Shown here piece by piece: positions 41,645 through 42,198 of a DNA stretch of 42,198 bases. The notes under the pieces were generated by a model, which searched no databases, was not told the origin of the DNA, and saw only the letters and a list, made by a program, of their open reading frames with translations. Location: contig JAAYML010000117.1 in the NCBI GenBank assembly GCA_012521395.1, positions 1 through 42,198 of the forward strand. Direction: 5' to 3'. Source of the stretch: Candidatus Epulonipiscium sp. Its GTDB lineage: Bacteria; Bacillota; Clostridia; Lachnospirales; Defluviitaleaceae. The position numbers were made by a program, and so were the translations under genes. How positions within the stretch are numbered: the first letter of the stretch is position 1; each line of letters opens with the position of its first letter.

Positions 41645-42198
41645 ATGATACCAACACCACATATTGAAGCAAAAGACAAAAATGAAATTGCAAAAACTGT
41701 ATTAATGCCGGGAGATCCTCTTCGTGCCAGATTTATTGCAGAGAATTTTTTAACGGATGTAAAACAATTTAATAATGTAAGAAATGTTTTAGGCTTTACA
41801 GGAAATTATAAAGGAAGAAAAATCTCTGTTATGGCGAGTGGTATGGGTATGCCCAGTATGGGGATTTATTCTTATGAGCTTTTTAAATTTTATGATGTCG
41901 AAAATATCATCAGGATTGGTTCCTGTGGAGCCTATACAGCAGATCTAAAATTATATGATGTTATTCTGGTCAAAGATGCCTGGACAGAGTCAACTTATGC
42001 CAGAGTACAGGGAGGTTATGAAAAAGATATTATTGAAGGAAGTGCAGAGTTAAATGAAAGGCTTAAAAAATATGCTGAGGAATTAAATATTCCAATCCGC
42101 GAAGTAAGAATTCATTCTTCGGATGTTTTCTACAGGGAAAATCCTGAAGCATATAAAGAAATTAATAAAAAATACGGCTGTGAGGCCGTTGAAATGGA
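41645..42198 (+). CDS. deoD: purine-nucleoside phosphorylase DeoD, 5' part (runs off the window)
   Basis: 184 codons are visible before the window ends. TPHIEAK, LMPGDPLRARFIAENF, NVLGFTGNYKG, ASGMGMPSMGIYSYEL and RIGSCGAY are the conserved motifs of the hexameric bacterial enzyme, about 235 residues in full. It splits purine (deoxy)nucleosides with phosphate into base and (deoxy)ribose-1-phosphate in the cytosol. GGGAGG lies 7 bases before the ATG. It is transcribed divergently from ahpCF; a TATACT at 41590 is a possible -10 box with no clear -35. Confidence 0.95.
   Translation, partial: MIPTPHIEAKDKNEIAKTVLMPGDPLRARFIAENFLTDVKQFNNVRNVLGFTGNYKGRKISVMASGMGMPSMGIYSYELFKFYDVENIIRIGSCGAYTADLKLYDVILVKDAWTESTYARVQGGYEKDIIEGSAELNERLKKYAEELNIPIREVRIHSSDVFYRENPEAYKEINKKYGCEAVEM

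Noticed and set aside
1-42198. CRISPR arrays, tRNA, rRNA or riboswitches
   Set aside because: No regularly spaced repeats, cloverleaf-like sequence or recognisable riboswitch motif was found by eye; a covariance-model scan was not possible.

Overview
The window is low-GC DNA with purine-rich Shine-Dalgarno sites, TTGACA/TATAAT-type promoters, YesM/YesN-type regulators and PerR-like boxes. This points to a Firmicute of class Clostridia. A Lachnospiraceae- or Defluviitalea-like fermenter is my guess; no rRNA or other marker confirms it. No tRNA, rRNA, CRISPR array or complete mobile element was seen.

Region 1 (about 1-10.8 kb). After a leader that may hold one end of an IS21-like element, ten tightly packed plus-strand genes follow: two GNAT-fold acyltransferases, three paralogous cobalamin-binding-type radical SAM enzymes with a SAM methyltransferase between the first two, a soluble ABC ATPase, a HypB/CobW-like P-loop NTPase, a 4Fe-4S protein and a fourth cobalamin-type radical SAM enzyme. 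ATGA overlaps and short gaps suggest one transcription unit. I recognise the protein families but not the pathway. It is the best candidate here for an undescribed modification or cofactor system.

Region 2 (10.8-14.9 kb). An unknown protein whose ribosome binding site lies in a hairpin, two gamma-glutamylcyclotransferase-fold proteins flanking an HTH/WYL-like regulator, a 23-bp palindrome, a broken membrane-protein remnant and a 60-residue winged-helix protein.

Region 3 (15.1-17.8 kb). One large gene fuses a Tet(M)/EF-G-like ribosomal GTPase to a C-terminal NYN nuclease domain closely resembling Bacillus YacP/Rae1, a ribosome-associated A-site mRNA endonuclease. This is the clearest single-gene novelty.

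Region 4 (18.0-36.2 kb). A beta-glucan utilisation locus, probably for laminarin (beta-1,3-glucan) oligosaccharides: lipoprotein binding protein, two ABC permeases (no ATPase), chemoreceptor, second binding protein, a clan GH-Q phosphorylase, a GH16 glucanase without a signal peptide, a YesN/YesM two-component system, a degenerate kinase-like protein and a GH94 phosphorylase resembling laminaribiose phosphorylase. The inferred flow is uptake, internal trimming by GH16, then phosphorolysis to glucose-1-phosphate and glucose.

Region 5 (36.2-42.2 kb). A TetR-controlled FMN-binding/nitroreductase operon with a clear operator palindrome, a small membrane protein, a minus-strand ahpC-ahpF peroxidase operon with a near-consensus promoter and two PerR-like boxes, and the 5' part of deoD running off the end.
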